Assembly (NCBI GenBank): GCA_009692065.1
Contig: SHZY01000039.1
Span: forward strand, 1-43,091
Direction: 5' to 3'
Length of the DNA stretch: 43,091 nt
Origin: Gemmataceae bacterium
GTDB taxonomy: Bacteria; Planctomycetota; Planctomycetia; Gemmatales; Gemmataceae
The translations under genes were made by a program, and so were the position numbers. The notes beneath the pieces were generated by a model. It worked only from the letters and a program-made list of their open reading frames with translations, was not told the origin of the DNA and did not search any database. Below, piece by piece: positions 24,769-32,681 of the stretch (within the stretch, counting starts at the first letter, position 1; each line of letters starts with the position of its first letter).

Positions 24769-25662
24769 TCACGCCGTCCGCAAGAAATTCTGAATGTTCG
24801 GGTGGCCGTCGTCCTTGTCGGGCGCTGTTTCCGTTTCGGTCTCCGGCTCGCTGGATTCCATGCCGAGCATCGACAGAGCCTCGAGGGCCGCTTCCGCATC
24901 GACCTTCGGCAATTCGCCTTCATTGGCCAGCACCAGCGCTTGATGAGCAGCTTGATTCAGGCAGCGCGGGATGCCGTGGGTGCCGCGGGCGATGGTTTCG
25001 AGCGCGGTCTCATCGAAGATCTTCTCTGGCTTGCCCCCCGCCCAGCGCAGATGGTGCAGCAAATAATCGTAGGCCTCCTCGACCACCAGCGGACCGAGCG
25101 TGGAACGCACGGCCATGCGCTGCTGCAGCGATGCCAGGCTCGGTTGCTTCAGCGTGTCGAGGATCGCCGGCTGGGCACAGAGCACGAACTGCACCGCCTT
25201 GCCGGTGCCGGCTTCGAGGTTCGCCAGGAGGCGCAGCTCTTCCAGCAGGTCGGCGTCGAGGTGGTGCGCCTCGTCGATGATGACGATGGTGCGCCGCTCG
25301 GCCGCGCAGTTCTTCAGCAGTTCATCGGTGAGCCGCAGGCGCAGCGTCTGTTCCTTGGCGTCATCGTAACAGAGACCGAGATCGTAGAGGATCGCCTGCA
25401 AGAGGGCGGAGCGATCGGCAAAATGGCTGTTGGTGAGGACGGCGCTGGCGGTTTTGTCGCCGAGGCGTTCGAGCAGGGCGTAGGCGAGCAGCGTTTTGCC
25501 GGCGCCTGCTTCGGCGGTAAGGAGGACGAAGCTTTCCTCATCTTCCAGGCCGCGCACGAGGGCCGCGAGCGCGGACTCGTGAAGCGTGGAAGGATAGTAA
25601 AGCCCGGTATCCGGCGTCGGCGGGAAAGGCCGGCGTTTCAGCCCAAAGCGTTCTTCATACAT
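24769..25662 (-). CDS. ExeA/GspA-like AAA ATPase
   Basis: A 297-residue P-loop ATPase beginning MYEERFGLKRRPF, the start usual for ExeA-type proteins (FFGL...PF). Walker A is TAEAGAGKT (49-57, Lys56). Walker B is TIVIIDEAHHLD (125-136). A sensor-like LCAQP (161-165) and the arginine/lid region QRMAVRSTLGPL (181-192) follow, and then an acidic tail rich in Glu/Thr (270-285). Such ATPases energise assembly of secretins or accompany exopolysaccharide clusters. Neither a secretin nor an exosortase gene is in view. No transmembrane helix was seen. ATG at 25662 with GGAG 8 bases upstream; the frame extension to 25821 runs into a palindromic repeat and is rejected. Confidence 0.85.
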   Translation of the reverse strand: MYEERFGLKRRPFPPTPDTGLYYPSTLHESALAALVRGLEDEESFVLLTAEAGAGKTLLAYALLERLGDKTASAVLTNSHFADRSALLQAILYDLGLCYDDAKEQTLRLRLTDELLKNCAAERRTIVIIDEAHHLDADLLEELRLLANLEAGTGKAVQFVLCAQPAILDTLKQPSLASLQQRMAVRSTLGPLVVEEAYDYLLHHLRWAGGKPEKIFDETALETIARGTHGIPRCLNQAAHQALVLANEGELPKVDAEAALEALSMLGMESSEPETETETAPDKDDGHPNIQNFLRTA

Positions 25663-25757
25663 GGATCCGACTCCAAAACCGATGTGCGCGTGGAGACGCC
25701 ATGCTTGCATCGGATGAAGGAGGCGGTAAAGTTTAACATTCTGCCGCGCGGCTCCGC

Positions 25758-25813
25758 GTTTAGCCGGCGAGTTAGCTTGCCGTGCGCGCGGCGAGCAAGC
25801 TCGCCGGCCAAAC
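25758..25813. repeat. Imperfect GTTTAGC-family palindrome
   Basis: Arms 25758-25782 (GTTTAGCCGGCGAG...) and 25789-25813 (ending CTCGCCGGCCAAAC) pair imperfectly. It lies between the ABC importer stop (25823) and the ExeA-like start. Confidence 0.7.
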
Positions 25814-25822
25814 CTAGCCAAT

Positions 25823-27328
25823 CTACTTGCGCGCCAAACTCAATAGCAGTTCGCGCGCCGCCCGGCGCGGCGATTGCTCTTCGACATCAACACGCAAATT
25901 CGCCTGCTGCATGGCTCGATCGTTCACTGCTTGAACCAGGGGCAACAGGGCTGTGCGCAGCCGGGCGTTCTGGGCGCCTTTGCGCGATAAGAGCAGGATC
26001 GCGTCATACGGCGGCAGAGCTTGTTTTGGATCGCTCAAGGTCAACAGTTCTTGCCCCAGGAATCGCCCGTCGCTGCTGTACGCGCAGATCACCTCGACGG
26101 AGGCGTCCTTTAGAGAATTGTGCAAGAAGCTCGGGTTCATTTCCACGGCCCGCAACCGCAGGTCGTAGTTTTTGCGTATCTGCCGCCATTCGTTGCGATG
26201 GAAGAACTGCAAATCGCCGGCGATCTTGAAGTCGGGATGCTTGGCCAGATCGTCAATGCTCTTGATGCCCTTGGCATCAGCCGTTTTTTTCAACATGGTC
26301 AAGGCGTAAGCATTTTCGAAGCCGATCTTGCCGAGGCATTCGACGCCATATTCTTCACACAGAAATTGCACCACCTCCGCGTAGGTTTTTTCTCGATCGA
26401 CGACATCCTTGCGTTTCATTAGCGTGGCCCATACGTTGCCGGTGTAGTTGATGCAACAGTCGATCTGGTCGTGCTTGAGGGCGAGGAACTGAATGGTTTC
26501 GCCCATACCGCCGCGTTGATCGACTTCGCGGAAGCCGGCCTTCTGCAGCTTGTCCTTGATGACTTCGGAGAGAATGAACTGCTCGGTAAAGGGCGCGTTG
26601 GCGATCACCGGCGCACCCGATGAGAAGGCACGCGTGATCGGGCCGTACAGCCCGCCGAGCAGGACCAGTACTACGCCGACAACCGCGCACCAGGCCAGCC
26701 GCCCGCTGCGGCGGATGGCCGCCAGTTCCAAGAGGTGCACGATCTGATCCAGGCCGACTGCAAGTAAGGCAGCGACGATGCAACCGAAGAGAGTCAATTG
26801 CCGATCGCTCATTTCGAGGCCCGAGAAGATGTAGTTTCCCAGGCTCATGCCGCCGACCGGAGTCGCCAATGTTGCCGTGCCGACAATCAGCACGGTCGCG
26901 GTGCGGATGCCCGCGATGATGACCGGGGCGGCGAGCGGCAGTTGCACGCGGGTGAGCATCTGCCAATCGTTCATGCCAAGGCCGCGCGCCGCTTCCGTCA
27001 AAGTCGGGTCGATGCCGCGAATGCCGGTGACCGTGTTGGCAAGAATCGGCAGAATGCTGTAAAGCGTCAAGGCGACGAAGGCCGGCGCAAAGCCAATCGT
27101 GCCGCCCAAGAGCGGCACCATCAGGACCAGCATCGCCATGGTCGGCACCGTTTGTAAAACGCCGGCGCCGCCCAGCAAATACTCCGCGAGCTTGGGTCGC
27201 CGGCTCGCCAGGATGCCCAGCGGAATGCTGACGATCAGCCCGACTCCAAGCGCTGCCAGCGACAGGAGGATATGCCAGCCCAGGTAATCGGGCAGGTACG
27301 AGATCATGTCGGAGAATTCTTCGTTCAT
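25823..27328 (-). CDS. Glycine betaine/choline-type ABC permease fused to binding protein
   Basis: A 501-residue single-chain importer subunit. Residues 1 to about 205 are a permease with about six helices and the EAA loop LTEAARGLGMNDWQ...QLPLAAP (110-135) that contacts the ATPase. A linking helix (about 212-228) leads to an OpuAC/OpuBC-like solute-binding domain (about 240-501; ANAPFTEQFILSEVI, INYTGNVW, CAYSSDGRF). Fused permease-binding proteins are known in the OpuA/OpuB quaternary-ammonium family, so the substrate is probably an osmoprotectant. The ligand-binding aromatic box was not resolved. The ATG at 27328 matches the permease N-terminus; no strong ribosome site. The ATPase gene ends 71 bases upstream, and a palindrome fills that gap. 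Confidence 0.88.
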   Translation of the reverse strand: MNEEFSDMISYLPDYLGWHILLSLAALGVGLIVSIPLGILASRRPKLAEYLLGGAGVLQTVPTMAMLVLMVPLLGGTIGFAPAFVALTLYSILPILANTVTGIRGIDPTLTEAARGLGMNDWQMLTRVQLPLAAPVIIAGIRTATVLIVGTATLATPVGGMSLGNYIFSGLEMSDRQLTLFGCIVAALLAVGLDQIVHLLELAAIRRSGRLAWCAVVGVVLVLLGGLYGPITRAFSSGAPVIANAPFTEQFILSEVIKDKLQKAGFREVDQRGGMGETIQFLALKHDQIDCCINYTGNVWATLMKRKDVVDREKTYAEVVQFLCEEYGVECLGKIGFENAYALTMLKKTADAKGIKSIDDLAKHPDFKIAGDLQFFHRNEWRQIRKNYDLRLRAVEMNPSFLHNSLKDASVEVICAYSSDGRFLGQELLTLSDPKQALPPYDAILLLSRKGAQNARLRTALLPLVQAVNDRAMQQANLRVDVEEQSPRRAARELLLSLARK

Positions 27329-27344
27329 GGTGTTATTCTTGTGC

Positions 27345-27400
27345 GCCGCTTGCGGCTTGGCGCTCGCAGAACGCCCTGCGAGCGCCAAACCGCAAGCGGC
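27345..27400. repeat. Palindrome abutting the ABC ATPase stop codon
   Basis: Twenty-five-bp arms 27345-27369 (GCCGCTTGCGGCTTGGCG...) and 27376-27400 with one mismatch and a 6-base loop. Its last base is the last base of the TAG stop of the ATPase gene, so the element sits inside the importer operon right after that stop. It shares the GCCGCTTGCGGC core with 14747-14791. Confidence 0.88.
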
Positions 27401-28173
27401 TAGGTTCCGTTCGCGGCCGTCATCGCTTGCAGCTTTTCCATTTGGTGTTTTGGGCTGGCAATCAACGCCGCGACAAAAGCGTCGGCCGGGTGGGTCATCA
27501 ACTCATACGGCGTACCGAGTTGTACCAGCCGGCCGGCGTTCATGACGGCGATCAGGTCGGCGGCCAGGAGCGCCTCCAACATGTCGTGCGTCACCATCAC
27601 CGCCGTCAGACCGAGGCGCTGCCTTAAACTGACGAACTCGGCCCGCAATTCGTCGCGTGTGACCGGATCGAGCGCGCCGAACGGCTCATCGAGCAGCATC
27701 ACCTCCGGCCCCGTGGCCAGCGCCCGCGCGAAGCCGACGCGCTGCTGCTGCCCGCCCGAGAGTTGCTGCGGGAGCCGGTCGCGATACTGCTCCGCTGGTA
27801 GATTCACCAGTTCCAGAAGCTCCTCGACGTGGGCGCGAATCCGCTCCTTGGGCCAGCGCAACAGCTTCGGTACGACGGCGATGTTCTCGGCCACGGTCAT
27901 GTGCGGAAAGAGACCGCTCCCCTGGAATACGTAGCCGATGCCGCGGCGAAGTTGCACCGGATCGCTATCGCGCACATCTTGGCCATTGACGAGAACGCGC
28001 CCCGAGGTCGGATCGATGAGCCGATTGATCATCTTGAGCGTGGTCGTCTTGCCGCAGCCCGACCCGCCCAGGGGTACGAGCAACTTGCCGCGCGGCACGC
28101 GCAGGCTGACATTCTCGACGGAGAACCGATTGCCGCCGTCGAAGGATTTGCTGATGTTTTCGAGAACGATCAT
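27400..28173 (-). CDS. ABC transporter ATP-binding protein (OpuCA/ProV-like)
   Basis: A 257-residue ATPase that should power the fused permease-binding protein encoded next. All motifs are present: Walker A GGSGCGKT (36-43), Q-loop Gln84 (YVFQGSGLFPH), signature LSGGQQQRV (138-146), Walker B VMLLDEPFGALD (158-169) and switch His196 (VTHD). It stops after the nucleotide-binding domain and lacks the CBS pair of many ProV/OpuCA proteins, so osmosensing by CBS domains is not expected. The ATG at 28173 fits the family (MIVLENISKSF). TATACT lies 7 bases before it and no ribosome site is visible, suggesting a leaderless message. Confidence 0.92.
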   Translation of the reverse strand: MIVLENISKSFDGGNRFSVENVSLRVPRGKLLVPLGGSGCGKTTTLKMINRLIDPTSGRVLVNGQDVRDSDPVQLRRGIGYVFQGSGLFPHMTVAENIAVVPKLLRWPKERIRAHVEELLELVNLPAEQYRDRLPQQLSGGQQQRVGFARALATGPEVMLLDEPFGALDPVTRDELRAEFVSLRQRLGLTAVMVTHDMLEALLAADLIAVMNAGRLVQLGTPYELMTHPADAFVAALIASPKHQMEKLQAMTAANGT

Positions 28174-28180
28174 GCGTTGA

Positions 28181-28186
28181 AGTATA
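28181..28186 (-). promoter_or_regulatory. -10 hexamer TATACT before the ABC ATPase gene
   Basis: TATACT on the minus strand, ending 7 bases before the ATG at 28173. The expected transcription start coincides with the ATG. No matching -35 at normal spacing was found. Confidence 0.42.
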
Positions 28187-28225
28187 ACGCCCGCCAACCT
28201 CACCTCCTACGACAAAGTAGCCAGA

Positions 28226-28328
28226 GGTCCGTGGTCCGTGGTCCGTGGTCCGTGGTCCGTAGTTCTTACTTCGGTCGTGACTGCCGCGTATAACACTTCT
28301 GGCTACGGACCACGGACTACGGACCACA
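28226..28328. repeat. Tandem GGTCCGT words with an inverted copy
   Basis: About five tandem copies of a seven-base word (GGTCCGT) run from 28226 to 28262. An inverted set (CTACGGACCACGGACTACGG...) sits at 28303-28328, just before the dehydratase ATG. The outer GTAGCCAGA/TTCTGGCTAC ends also pair. It fills the divergent gap between the ABC ATPase gene and the dehydratase gene. Confidence 0.82.
28266..28294 (+). promoter_or_regulatory. Possible promoter of the dehydratase gene
   Basis: TTACTT (28266-28271), a 17-base spacer, then TATAAC (28289-28294). The -10 is good and the -35 weak. It lies in the single-copy stretch between the two halves of the inverted tandem repeat. The transcript would carry the right half of that repeat as its leader. 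Confidence 0.35.
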
Positions 28329-28331
28329 GAC

Positions 28332-29285
28332 ATGCCTTACGCCATCACTCTCATCGACATCCAGGGCGCCGCCCAGCGCATCGCCGGCATCGCCCATCGC
28401 ACGCCGATCATGACCTGCGCCATGCTCGATCAGCTCGCGGGGCGGAAACTCTACTTCAAGTGCGAGCAATGGCAGAAGGTCGGCGCGTTCAAGTTCCGCG
28501 GCGCGTGCAATGCCGTCGCCAGGCTGTCCGACGCCGCCGCAAAGAAAGGGGTCGTCACGCACAGCTCTGGCAATCACGCTCAAGCGCTGGCGCTGGCGGC
28601 CAAGCTGCGCGGCATCCCGGCCCACATCGTCATGCCCAGTTCGGCATCGCCGATCAAACGCCGCGCGGTGGAAGGCTACGGCGCCAACGTCATCGAGTGC
28701 CAGCCGACACTAATCGCGCGCGAAGTAACAACGGCCGAGGTCCAGAATCGCACGGGGGCGATCCTGATCCCGCCCTACAACCATCCCGATGTGATCGCGG
28801 GGCAGGGTACCGTCGCCCTGGAAATGCTCGACGAGATGCCCGACCTCGACGCGATCGTCGCCCCGATCGGCGGCGGCGGGTTGATGGCCGGCGTCACCCT
28901 CGCCGCCAAGGCGCTCAAGCCGGCCATCCGGCTCTTCGCGGCGGAACCGCTTGGCGCCGATGATGCATCACGCTCCAAGGCGCTCGGCGAATTGGTGCCG
29001 CAGACGGCGCCGCAGACCATCGCCGACGGTTTGTTGACCAGCATGGGCGACATGACGTGGCCGGTGGTGCGCGATCTCGTCGAGGCGGTCATCACAGTTC
29101 GCGAGGAGGAAATCGTGCAGGCGATGCGGCTGACATGGGAGCGCGCCAAGCTGATGATCGAGCCGAGTTCCGCCGTTGCCGTGGCCGCGGTGATGACGCC
29201 GGGGTTTCGGGCGCTCAGCGGGATGAGCAAGGTCGGGATCATCTTGAGTGGCGGCAATGTGGATTTGACGCGGTTGCCGTGGTAG
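28332..29285 (+). CDS. PLP-dependent threonine/serine dehydratase or serine racemase
   Basis: A 317-residue fold-type II PLP enzyme. The Schiff-base Lys is Lys54 in KVGAFKFRGA. The substrate loop is SSGNHAQ (78-84), the phosphate-binding loop GGGG (180-183), and the pyridine-nitrogen Ser306 is in SGGNVD. The divalent-cation site of serine racemases is conserved in spacing (Glu205, Ala209, Asp211 in AEPLGADD). There is no C-terminal ACT regulatory domain, so this is the short catabolic or racemase type, not the isoleucine-feedback-regulated enzyme. It probably deaminates threonine/serine or racemises serine. ATG at 28332 with no clear ribosome site. Its 3' end faces the epimerase gene across a palindrome. 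Confidence 0.9.
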   Translation: MPYAITLIDIQGAAQRIAGIAHRTPIMTCAMLDQLAGRKLYFKCEQWQKVGAFKFRGACNAVARLSDAAAKKGVVTHSSGNHAQALALAAKLRGIPAHIVMPSSASPIKRRAVEGYGANVIECQPTLIAREVTTAEVQNRTGAILIPPYNHPDVIAGQGTVALEMLDEMPDLDAIVAPIGGGGLMAGVTLAAKALKPAIRLFAAEPLGADDASRSKALGELVPQTAPQTIADGLLTSMGDMTWPVVRDLVEAVITVREEEIVQAMRLTWERAKLMIEPSSAVAVAAVMTPGFRALSGMSKVGIILSGGNVDLTRLPW

Positions 29286-29294
29286 CCCATCCCC

Positions 29295-29337
29295 GCTTAG
29301 CGCCCGCGCCGCCGAATCAGCGGCGTGGGCGCTAAAC
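29295..29337. repeat. GTTTAGC-family palindrome between convergent genes
   Basis: Arms 29295-29311 (GCTTAGCGCCCGCGCCG) and 29321-29337 (CGGCGTGGGCGCTAAAC) pair with two mismatches around a 9-base loop. It sits between the dehydratase stop (29285) and the epimerase stop (29344), where it could terminate both transcripts. Confidence 0.85.
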
Positions 29338-29343
29338 GAGGAC

Positions 29344-30324
29344 TTACTTCGCGTCCAGATCCGCCGTATCCAGCCGCCCTTCCTTTTGCAGCTTGCGGAA
29401 CAGCTCCAGCGTTTGCCGAATACCGTCCTTGAGCGGCGTCAACGGCATCGGCCCGAGATCGCGCTGCAAGGCGCCATCGTCGAGATCGTAGGCGATGGCA
29501 ATCTGGCGGTCGCCGAACGTGATCAGTTTGAACGCCGCCGGCTCGACCTCGCACATCGCGCGGTGGAACGCCGGCAGATCGACCACGTGGCCGCGCAGGT
29601 TGTACGACTTGGCGCCTTGATACGACGCTTCCAGACAGCGCACCGCGATCCTCGCCACGTCATCCACATACTGCATGTCCTGGATGCCACCGTAGGTAAT
29701 GTGGTAAGGACGATTGAGCGCTAACGACTTGATCGCCTTGGTCGGCTCGCTGGTCATGCCGAAGTCGCGTCCGGCGCCGAACACTGTCCACGGTCTGAGG
29801 CCCACGCTGGAGATGCCGAAGTCCTGAAAGTAGATGCGAGCGTTGCCTTCGTTACAGCATTTGAAGATGCCGTAGTGGGTCGAAGGAACGAGGGGCACAT
29901 CGTCGGTCAGTCGGCCCGGCGGATACTTTTCCGGCGGCGCGAAAACGGCGGCCGAGCTGGTGTAAACGAGCCGCTGAATCTGCCCTTGCAGTTGCCGCAC
30001 CGCTTCGAAGACCACGAGCGTACCGACAACGTTGACCTTGGCGCCAAGAATCGGATCGGCCCGGCAGGTCGGCACCTGCAAGCCGGCGAGGTGAACGAGG
30101 TGCGTGATCTGGTGTTGCTGGAGCGATTCGCGCAGCCGGTTCAAATCAGTGACATCCCCCTGGACGAACGCGACCTGGCGGATTTGCGCTTCGTCCATGA
30201 TGAGACGCATGCGCTTGGGATCCTCCTTGAGGTCGTAGATCCACACGCGTTCGCCGCGCTCGAGGAGGTTTTTCGTAATCCAGCTGCCGATGCAGCCGTA
30301 CCCGCCGGTGAGAAGGACGTTCAT
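29344..30324 (-). CDS. NAD-dependent epimerase/dehydratase (extended SDR)
   Basis: A 326-residue Rossmann protein. The NAD-binding motif is GGYGCIG (7-13). The acidic Asp31 after strand 2 (WIYDLKED) favours NAD over NADP. The catalytic set is Ser123/Ser124 (YTSSAAVF), Tyr151 and Lys155 (HYGIFK). This matches the UDP-glucose 4-epimerase-like superfamily, acting on nucleotide sugars or related compounds; exact substrate unknown. No membrane segment. The ATG at 30324 fits the family start (MNVLLTGG), and the upstream in-frame TTG is rejected. No glycosyltransferases are near enough to assign a pathway. Confidence 0.85.
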   Translation of the reverse strand: MNVLLTGGYGCIGSWITKNLLERGERVWIYDLKEDPKRMRLIMDEAQIRQVAFVQGDVTDLNRLRESLQQHQITHLVHLAGLQVPTCRADPILGAKVNVVGTLVVFEAVRQLQGQIQRLVYTSSAAVFAPPEKYPPGRLTDDVPLVPSTHYGIFKCCNEGNARIYFQDFGISSVGLRPWTVFGAGRDFGMTSEPTKAIKSLALNRPYHITYGGIQDMQYVDDVARIAVRCLEASYQGAKSYNLRGHVVDLPAFHRAMCEVEPAAFKLITFGDRQIAIAYDLDDGALQRDLGPMPLTPLKDGIRQTLELFRKLQKEGRLDTADLDAK

Positions 30325-30350
30325 GGGGAAGTAGGCCTCAATCAAAGTTT

Positions 30351-30385
30351 GTAGGGTGGGTCTCGCTGCGCTCGACCCACCCTAC
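30351..30385. repeat. 35-bp palindrome, identical copy at 15623
   Basis: Same 35 bases as 15623-15657 (GTAGGGTGGGTC...GACCCACCCTAC). It lies in the 83-base gap between the rseP stop and the epimerase start, so it may also act as a transcript-end hairpin for rseP. Confidence 0.9.
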
Positions 30386-30407
30386 GGCAGATCGGCGCGG
30401 CGGTGGA

Positions 30408-32681
30408 TCAGAAGAACAACCACGTCACGTCGCCAAACAAAACGAACAGCATCAAGGCCAGGATCATCGCCAGCCCGGCGTAGGTGGCCCAGATGCGCAC
30501 CGCTTCGGACGCCGGTTGGCCACGGATCTTCTCGTAGACCAAAAACACCATGTGCCCGCCGTCCAGGATCGGGATCGGCAGGAAATTGACGACGGCCAGG
30601 TTGATGCTGATCAGGCCCAAGAAGAACACCAGCTCGGCAAAGTCCATGCTGGCGAAGCGGTAAGTCCCGTAGGCGATCCGCAGCGGGCCCGCGATGACTT
30701 TCTTGTCGATGTCTCCGGTGAGGATGCCGCGCAGCGTGAAGAAGACTTGCATCATGGAGGTTCGCGTCTCGGCAAAGCCGAGCTGGATGGCATGCCAGGA
30801 ATTGTCGGCCTTGACACGGCGCATGTCGTTGGCGAGCCACCAGCCGCGTTCGGTGAGGGGCCAGCTCTTGTCGAGCGTGAGCGGGACTTCGAGCTCGACG
30901 ATTTCCTTCTTGCCTTGGACGCTGCGTTCGACCTTGACGTACAGTTTTTTGATGTTCCTGGGATACTGGAAAACGTTGGAGTAGAAGGCCCATTGCCCCT
31001 CCTCGATCTCTGCGCCAGACCATTTCCCCAGAATGTCCTTGGTCGGTCCCTGCTCGTCAAACTTCAAATCCTTGATCACGTCGCCGACTTCGAGCTTGGA
31101 AGACGGATCCGTAACCTGCGCGATGATCGACCGGATTTCATAGGCGAGGCCCAGTTCCGGGATCGGCATCGGCGAGCTGGGGCTGAACGGCAGCACGCGG
31201 TCGAAACGCCAGGCGTCATCCCATTTCAGCGTTACCTCCACGTTGTCGAATTGCGCGCCGGGCCGATCGGCATGACGGCGCAGCTTCAGCGTCACCAGAC
31301 GATCCCCGGCGAACTTGGTTTTGTCCAGGCGATCCGACCATTGGCGGAGCACATGTGGCAGCCGTTCGGGATCGACGGTTTTCAATTCCGCCACGATCGT
31401 GTCGTCTGCTGGGACGACCTTAACTTCGTCGATGAGGTCGCCGTGGAGTTTCTTGGCGGGATCGGGCGCCTTCACCTTGTTGTGCGCTGCCGACCCCTCG
31501 CGCACGGCCAGGATCGATCCGATATGCATGACGATGCCGAGCTTGGGCCGATACATCGGCGCAACCTTGACGTCTACTTCCTTGATGCTTTCCCCCGCCT
31601 TCCGCTGAACGCGGATGGTGATGTCCTGGGCGGCCAGCAGTTGCAGGCGGCGGGCGAATTCGAAGTAGTCGCGCTGGCCTTGCTTCGGGAAACGTGGATC
31701 GTCCGGCAGCGCACTGATGCGCTCGGGATTTTCTGGATCGGTCATGGCGACGATGACGTCGTCCCACTCGAACCCAGCGGCCGCCGCCGAGGTGCCCGGC
31801 ACCCAGGGGCCGCTCTCGGCATCACGCCTGGAGACAAGCTGCGGCTTGCTGGCGGGTTTCACGCCGATGGCGCGCATCAGGTCGCCCTTGCCCTTGCGCG
31901 ATTCAATCTCGATGGCGAGCGGGTCCTTGCCAGGGAGCTGAAATACGAGCGGAATCTTGTCCTTGCCGCGGGTGAACACCACGGTTTGCTTCAGGTCGGT
32001 GAAGGTCGGGTTGTCGATATTGCCGATCTTCGTGATCAAAGTGCCGGTATGCACCGCCTGCTCGAAAAGCGGGCCGTGGGAGTCGATGGCGTAGACGGCG
32101 GAGGAGAGGTATTCTTTGCCTGGCCCCTGGTAAACGTAGATGAAGCAACCGACCGCGAGAATCGCATTCATGATGACGCCGGCGGAGATGATGAGCATGC
32201 GCTGGCCGACGGTCTTCTTGCGATAGGAGCGTGGATCGTCATCATCGTCGGCCCCTTCGTCGCCGTCGATCTGGCCGACCATCTGCACGTAACCGCCCAG
32301 GGGGAGGATGGCGAGCTTGTAGGTCGTCTCGCCCCACTGGAACGAGCAGCCGGGAATCGGCGGGCCGAAGCCGATGCTGAAGGTGGTGACGTTGACGCCG
32401 CACCATTTCGCCGCGAGGAAATGGCCCAGTTCGTGGATGAAGATGACGAACGACAGCCCGAGCGCCGCCTTGACGATATTCAACAGCTCCTCGAAGCTGA
32501 ACTTATAGAGGAGATATGCGAAGAGCGCCCCCAGCAGCCCGAGCATGATGAGGTTGCTCGTCGAGAAGAAGCCCGCGTCTGCTTCGGCGCCGGTTTCCGG
32601 CTCGGGTGGCAGGCCTTCGTGCAGCCCTTCGGCAGGCTTGCCGTTGGCGTTGAGAGGAGTGCTGCCCGGCAGCGGGTTCAT
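30408..32681 (-). CDS. rseP: Site-2 zinc metalloprotease (RseP, M50 family)
   Basis: An intramembrane protease that cleaves membrane-anchored regulators after a first cut, typically releasing sigma factors. The 757 residues carry an acidic, Pro-rich N-terminal extension (1-40), an extra helix (about 43-60), the zinc motif HELGH (83-87) in a helix, and the second motif NFLPIPILDGGH (699-710) supplying the Asp ligand. The long middle (about 180-640) should contain two diverged PDZ domains and is much larger than in the roughly 450-residue E. coli enzyme. The ATG at 32681 overlaps the dxr stop (ATGA), so translation is coupled. A longer GTG start at 32738 would lie inside dxr. Confidence 0.9.
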   Translation of the reverse strand: MNPLPGSTPLNANGKPAEGLHEGLPPEPETGAEADAGFFSTSNLIMLGLLGALFAYLLYKFSFEELLNIVKAALGLSFVIFIHELGHFLAAKWCGVNVTTFSIGFGPPIPGCSFQWGETTYKLAILPLGGYVQMVGQIDGDEGADDDDDPRSYRKKTVGQRMLIISAGVIMNAILAVGCFIYVYQGPGKEYLSSAVYAIDSHGPLFEQAVHTGTLITKIGNIDNPTFTDLKQTVVFTRGKDKIPLVFQLPGKDPLAIEIESRKGKGDLMRAIGVKPASKPQLVSRRDAESGPWVPGTSAAAAGFEWDDVIVAMTDPENPERISALPDDPRFPKQGQRDYFEFARRLQLLAAQDITIRVQRKAGESIKEVDVKVAPMYRPKLGIVMHIGSILAVREGSAAHNKVKAPDPAKKLHGDLIDEVKVVPADDTIVAELKTVDPERLPHVLRQWSDRLDKTKFAGDRLVTLKLRRHADRPGAQFDNVEVTLKWDDAWRFDRVLPFSPSSPMPIPELGLAYEIRSIIAQVTDPSSKLEVGDVIKDLKFDEQGPTKDILGKWSGAEIEEGQWAFYSNVFQYPRNIKKLYVKVERSVQGKKEIVELEVPLTLDKSWPLTERGWWLANDMRRVKADNSWHAIQLGFAETRTSMMQVFFTLRGILTGDIDKKVIAGPLRIAYGTYRFASMDFAELVFFLGLISINLAVVNFLPIPILDGGHMVFLVYEKIRGQPASEAVRIWATYAGLAMILALMLFVLFGDVTWLFF

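Noticed and set aside
28226..28328. Possible CRISPR-like array
   Set aside because: The repeat unit is only seven bases, there are no unique spacers, and the array is inverted rather than direct over its length.
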